From Desulfobacterales bacterium (GTDB lineage: Bacteria > Desulfobacterota > Desulfobacteria > Desulfobacterales > RPRI01): DNA of 7,532 nt. Shown piece after piece: positions 4,417 to 7,532 of the stretch (positions are counted from its first letter, which is position 1; each line of letters starts with the position of its first letter). The stretch is taken from the NCBI GenBank assembly GCA_020052975.1, contig JAGVOC010000470.1:1-7532 (forward strand). The letters are read 5' to 3'. A program made the position numbers and the translations under genes. The notes beneath the pieces are model-generated. The model ran no database searches. It was given only the letters and a program-made list of their open reading frames with translations, and had not been told where the DNA came from.

Positions 4417-4659
4417 AAAAGTTCTGTTTATTTTATCAATCTGTTCAGGTGCTCAGGGAAAGAATACTTGAAGTTACTGGCAAATGAAATCAGGGCGGAC
4501 AAAAAAGAAGTGTGCCTGTCCGGCAGCTATTCTGCCATGTCAGGCGCACTTCATATGTCAACAAAACGTGAGCACCTTGAAAAAGTGCCCGGTTTTGACC
4601 CGATTTGGTTCCACAGCACGGATAAAGTTGTGCACTGGAAAATATTTGTTTCGTTATGA
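4417..4659 (+). pseudogene. C-terminal remnant of a large serine recombinase
   Basis: The open frame has no credible start and follows an in-frame stop at 4414. It reads LKLLANEIRADKKEVCLSGS (from 4468), then YSAMSGALHMSTKREHLEKV and PGFDPIWFHSTD. Large serine recombinases (resolvase/invertase catalytic domain plus recombinase and zinc-ribbon domains) often end with a similar segment: a helix, I-E/R-A-D-x-K-E-I-x-L-x-GS, then a VPxFxPxW tail. Intact proteins have about 500 residues or more; the catalytic serine domain and zinc ribbon are missing. The residues after PIW (to the stop at 4659) do not look like a family tail. It is probably the debris of a second mobile element that replaced or cut the integrase gene. 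The match is from pattern memory over about 50 residues. Confidence 0.5.
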
Positions 4660-4720
4660 ACCGAATAATGAACAAAATTTGAAGAAAATATCTACAAACA
4701 AGCATGGTGTATGAAATATT

Positions 4721-4834
4721 TTGAGGATTTGCGATTGTAATGATTGCATCTATCGTGACCCTGAATATTCCTGGGATCAATACATCAAGTCATACAAAGT
4801 CGAAGATGTGAGGCGTACAGGAAAGGTTGCCTGA
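4721..4834 (+). CDS. Doubtful 37-residue Cys-rich ORF
   Basis: From a TTG at 4721 the frame reads MRICDCNDCIYRDPEYSWDQ, then YIKSYKVEDVRRTGKVA and a stop. The CxCxxC cluster, aromatic residues and charged tail look protein-like, and a CDCNDC motif could bind metal. There is no ATG and no ribosome site, and an in-frame TGA lies just upstream. It may be the remnant of a larger gene, or chance. I do not recognise it. Confidence 0.2.
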   Translation: MRICDCNDCIYRDPEYSWDQYIKSYKVEDVRRTGKVA

Positions 4835-4949
4835 AAATCTGACTAAAGAGCCATTAGCAACAGAGGAAGCAGTCGAAAATCAGAGATAAAGAGACCAACC
4901 CCCAATACACACAGTCCATTATGACTGATATTGTACCGCATATTTTGTC

Positions 4950-6680
4950 CTATTTTTCCCGTTGACGCTTCTGAGCTATCTGATCCCGTAGTTCCCGCTT
5001 CAACACCTTGCCCGCGGCTGATACCGGAATCATATCCTTGAAAATAACCTCCCGGAGTTTTTTGTAGGCCGCCACCTGCTGATTCACAAACTCGATGAGC
5101 GCTTCGGCAGTCGCCTGCTGTCCAGCCAGGAGTTTGACAAACGCCACAGGGATTTCACCGGCCTGGACATCTGGTTTGCCGATGACCGCGCACATCTCCA
5201 CCGCCGGATGGCTGAAGAGAACTTCCTCGAGTTCCCGTGGATAGACATTGTACCCCTTGTAAATGATCATGTCTTTTATTCGGTCGGTGATGAAAAAATA
5301 TCCGTCTTCATCCTCTTTGCCAATGTCGCCGGTATAAAGCCACCCGTCCTTGAGGACTTCTGCGGTGGCCTCGGGTCGGTTCCAGTAACCGCCCATCACC
5401 TGGGGGCCTTTGATGCAGATTTCGCCAACCTGGCCCGGCGGGAGTTCCGCGTCGGTATTGGAGTCCACCACTTTACATTCGGTGTCAAATACGGGCATGC
5501 CGACGGACCCGACTTTGGTCAACTCCGGAATTGGGGGGTTGGAGGTTGCGCCCATGGAGCATTCAGTCAGACCATATGCCTCGATCACCACGCTTTTTGA
5601 AAATGATTTTCTCATGGAATCTAAAACCGTCAGAGGCAGCGGGGCGGCCCCGGAGGCAATGAGCTTGATTTTAGACAGATCGTATTTTTCAAATCCGGGC
5701 ATGTTCACCAGGGGAACATAGAGCTGGGGCGCTCCGCCTAACGTTGTGGCGGAGAATTTATTGACCGCTTCAATATATTCAACCGGATCGAACCTGGGAA
5801 ACACGACCATGGTGGTGCCGCCGGAAACCATTTGGTTAAGGTACCCTATGGTGCCCATGGCATGAAACCAGGGAACTACCACCAGGGCGATTTCCTTATC
5901 CCGAACCACCGGCCTGTCTTTTGCAGGATCAACGCCCTCGGGATAAATCAGCTCGACTTTGTCTTTTTGAATATCGAGTTGCGCGCCGTTAAGCCAGCAG
6001 CCGAACTGCAAGGTATTGCTGACCACATTTTTATGGGTCAGCATGACGCCTTTGGACACCCCGGTGGTGCCGCCGGTATACGCCAGGTGCGCGAGATCTT
6101 TATTAGCGTTTATTTCGACAGCCGGCGGGGCGGGCTGATTGTTTTTGATCAGCTCCGCCATATCCAGAGTATCGGGAACGGGCAGTTTGCCGATAGGTTT
6201 GAGAGGAGCGATGACGGCATTGTAGCAGTCGCCGATACTGGTCGTAATGATCCGCTCAATCGGGGTTTCAGGAATGACGGATGCGATACCCGGATAGAGC
6301 AGATCCAGCGACAGCAGGTTCTTAGCCCCGGAGTCATTAAGTTGGTGGGTGATTTCCCTCGGCGACAGGAGAGGACTTAAGGGGGTAAACACGGCACCGA
6401 TTTTCATGACCGCATAATAAGCAACAGCAAATTGGGGCATGTTAGGCAGATGGATGGCAAACCGCTCCCCTTTTTGAATACATAAGCCTGCCAGCGCGGT
6501 GGCAAATCGGTCCACAAGAGCTTTAAGCTCTCCATAGGTCAGCACCATCCCGCCGAAATGAATCGCGATGCGGTTGGGGACGCGTTGAGCGGTGTCTTCT
6601 AAAAACATATGGACCGGTCGGTCCGGGTAGTTTAGATTTTTCGGCCATTGGGGAGGCCAGCACTTAAAGTTTTTTGCCAT
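4950..6680 (-). CDS. Acyl-CoA synthetase (AMP-forming), long-chain fatty acid-CoA ligase type
   Basis: This 576-residue enzyme of the adenylate-forming superfamily activates a carboxylic acid with ATP to the acyl-AMP and then the CoA thioester. The motifs appear in order: the P-loop YTGGTTGVSKG (201-211), PWFHAMG (270-276), EAYGLTECS (367-375), YTGD (449-452), the hinge DRIKDMIIYKGYNVYP (466-481) and GKVLKREL (557-564), with Lys558 the likely catalytic lysine. Length and motif spacing are normal, and it looks intact and cytoplasmic. The substrate cannot be read off; fatty or aromatic acids are both possible. Start: ATG at 6680 with AAAAGGAGG 5 nt upstream. The family N-terminus (PDRPVHMFLEDTAQRVPNRI) follows at once. 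It lies 115 nt downstream of the 99-residue gene on the same strand, so the two may be one transcript. No clear terminator follows. Confidence 0.92.
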   Translation of the reverse strand: MAKNFKCWPPQWPKNLNYPDRPVHMFLEDTAQRVPNRIAIHFGGMVLTYGELKALVDRFATALAGLCIQKGERFAIHLPNMPQFAVAYYAVMKIGAVFTPLSPLLSPREITHQLNDSGAKNLLSLDLLYPGIASVIPETPIERIITTSIGDCYNAVIAPLKPIGKLPVPDTLDMAELIKNNQPAPPAVEINANKDLAHLAYTGGTTGVSKGVMLTHKNVVSNTLQFGCWLNGAQLDIQKDKVELIYPEGVDPAKDRPVVRDKEIALVVVPWFHAMGTIGYLNQMVSGGTTMVVFPRFDPVEYIEAVNKFSATTLGGAPQLYVPLVNMPGFEKYDLSKIKLIASGAAPLPLTVLDSMRKSFSKSVVIEAYGLTECSMGATSNPPIPELTKVGSVGMPVFDTECKVVDSNTDAELPPGQVGEICIKGPQVMGGYWNRPEATAEVLKDGWLYTGDIGKEDEDGYFFITDRIKDMIIYKGYNVYPRELEEVLFSHPAVEMCAVIGKPDVQAGEIPVAFVKLLAGQQATAEALIEFVNQQVAAYKKLREVIFKDMIPVSAAGKVLKRELRDQIAQKRQREK

Positions 6681-6795
6681 CGGATCCTCCTTTTATGGCA
6701 TGTTTTTTAGGTGGTTAAACAACCATTGAGTATTACGACGCAAGCCGCCTTTCAAAATCATAGCCGAAAAAGTAATTTTATCCAACATTTGAATT

Positions 6796-7095
6796 TTAGG
6801 CTAATCCAATCATCTTAAAGGCCTCCATAACCTCAAACCATGGACGAATAGTATATGTAAAGCCGGGGACGCCGATGAAATGCGCATAATAATTACCTAA
6901 AAATTCATGGGCTTCTGCCATTTTAGATGGGTCATACTCAAATATAGATAAACTATTAATACCCACCCCTAATTCGCTGCCGAGATATGGTCCTTTCCTG
7001 GTAATGTATGCGGGCAGCGTGGGTAACTCTTTAAAACGATTGCCCATCTCCTTTGTACTTTCCGTGGGGTAAGATGTCATTCCTATGGTAACCAT
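6796..7095 (-). CDS. Conserved-looking 99-residue protein of unknown function
   Basis: The product is soluble, without signal peptide or membrane helix. It begins MVTIGMTSYPTESTKEMGNR, then has KELPTLPAYITRKGPYLGSE, a central GVGINSLSIFEYD (43-55), AEAHEFLGNYYAHF (60-73) and ends GVPGFTYTIRPWFEVMEAFK plus MIGLA. The alternation of short strands (TIGMTSYP, NSLSIFEYD, TYTIRPW) and helices (STKEMGNRFKEL, KMAEAHEFLGNYY, EVMEAFKMI) suggests a small alpha/beta fold such as a dimeric ferredoxin-like barrel. That is inference, and I cannot name a family. The ribosome site is very strong (AAAGGAGGT, 7 nt before ATG). It precedes the acyl-CoA synthetase gene on the same strand by 115 nt, so a role beside acid activation is possible but unproven. 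Confidence 0.8.
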   Translation of the reverse strand: MVTIGMTSYPTESTKEMGNRFKELPTLPAYITRKGPYLGSELGVGINSLSIFEYDPSKMAEAHEFLGNYYAHFIGVPGFTYTIRPWFEVMEAFKMIGLA

Positions 7096-7527
7096 TTTTT
7101 TACCTCCTTTTTTACAGGTGGGTGAATGCCTGAATTTGTTTTATATGAGAAGAGATATTCTTGAGTATCATAAAACGTAAGCCCCCGCAAAGGTATGATA
7201 ACCTCCATGGGAGTTAACATATTGGCACCTTCCGATAAATCATTTTAACAATGAACTCCGGGAGGTAAAGGGTAAGGTTGATGGGTTTGCTGAGCTAAGC
7301 AGAGAAACAACGCTTGATGAATATTCATATTAGAATGTTAAGTCAAGAGGAAAATAGACCCCGTTTTCAGGCCGAATTGAAGATTTACACTTGAAATAAC
7401 GCAAAGATGGACAAAATGAAAAAAACAATAGTACAGCTTACTATAGGGAAGAGGAATGAGGACATGGTATTCTCAATCTGTTAAAGTTGAATAGTCGAAA
7501 CAACAATAGCAGAAAGGAGAAGTGACC
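7096..7527. other. Intergenic region between divergent genes
   Basis: It separates the leftward 99-residue gene from a rightward gene at the edge, so it should hold both promoters; none is clear. A 12-bp palindrome ATGAATATTCAT lies at 7317-7328 and could be an operator. A 25-residue + strand frame at 7407-7484 (MDKMKKTIVQLTIGKRNEDM...) lacks a ribosome site and is probably not a gene. Confidence 0.4.
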
Positions 7528-7532
7528 ATGTC
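7528..7532 (+). CDS. Start of a gene cut by the window edge
   Basis: ATG at 7528 follows AAGGAG (7514-7519) at an 8-nt spacing, a strong translation start on the + strand. Only the start codon and two bases are inside the window, so nothing can be said about the product. Confidence 0.5.

Noticed and set aside
5208..6380. Several + strand frames within the acyl-CoA synthetase gene
   Set aside because: They are shadows of the - strand gene, without ribosome sites or family resemblance.
7317..7328. Palindrome ATGAATATTCAT as an operator
   Set aside because: It is a single AT-rich 12-bp palindrome, not placed against any clear promoter, and could be chance.

Overview
The window looks like part of a Gram-negative, probably deltaproteobacterial (Desulfobacterota-like) chromosome. 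This rests on strong Shine-Dalgarno sites, a lipobox-bearing small lipoprotein, a fatty/aromatic-acid CoA ligase and small proteins that resemble families common in sulfate reducers. The taxonomic call is an inference from protein style only.

The centre (about 2329-4275) reads as a decayed integron. A fragment encoding the first 29 residues of an integron integrase (intI) lies on the + strand at 4186-4275. To its left, genes on the - strand point away from it, as cassettes do. They are a two-helix PASTA-domain membrane protein (2993-3814), a shikimate-kinase-like P-loop kinase (2469-2909, tail out of frame) and a YdhR-type putative monooxygenase (1961-2278). One textbook attC site (2926-2985) separates the first two genes. 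A second, less regular attC-like site (2329-2406) separates the kinase from the monooxygenase. A third lies in front of the PASTA gene (3843-3943) and is mirrored by a shortened inverted copy at 3958-4002, which gives a 150-200 bp nest of inverted repeats where the integrase-proximal attachment region should be. Two copies of a GGAAAA..TTTCC motif (4063-4115) sit between this nest and intI.

Left of the array is an intact DHCW-motif cupin gene (1228-1557). A lone attC-type R box follows it, exactly 7 nt after the stop. Upstream of the cupin lie stubs of gene starts: an AlkD-type DNA alkylation repair N-terminus (1716-1847) and a very short possible methyltransferase N-terminus (1557-1631) that overlaps the cupin start. 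The far left (1-1210) is gene-poor and holds a 45-residue lipoprotein gene (213-350), hairpins and a possible promoter.

Right of intI is a C-terminal remnant of a large serine recombinase (4417-4659), then a region with one doubtful Cys-rich mini-ORF. After that comes ordinary chromosome: a - strand pair of a 99-residue protein of unknown function (6796-7095) and an acyl-CoA synthetase (4950-6680), probably co-transcribed. An intergenic region follows, then the start of a divergent + strand gene at the right edge.

Overall the window records capture and decay: integron-style capture of unrelated genes, loss of the integrase, and truncation of neighbouring genes and of a second recombinase.
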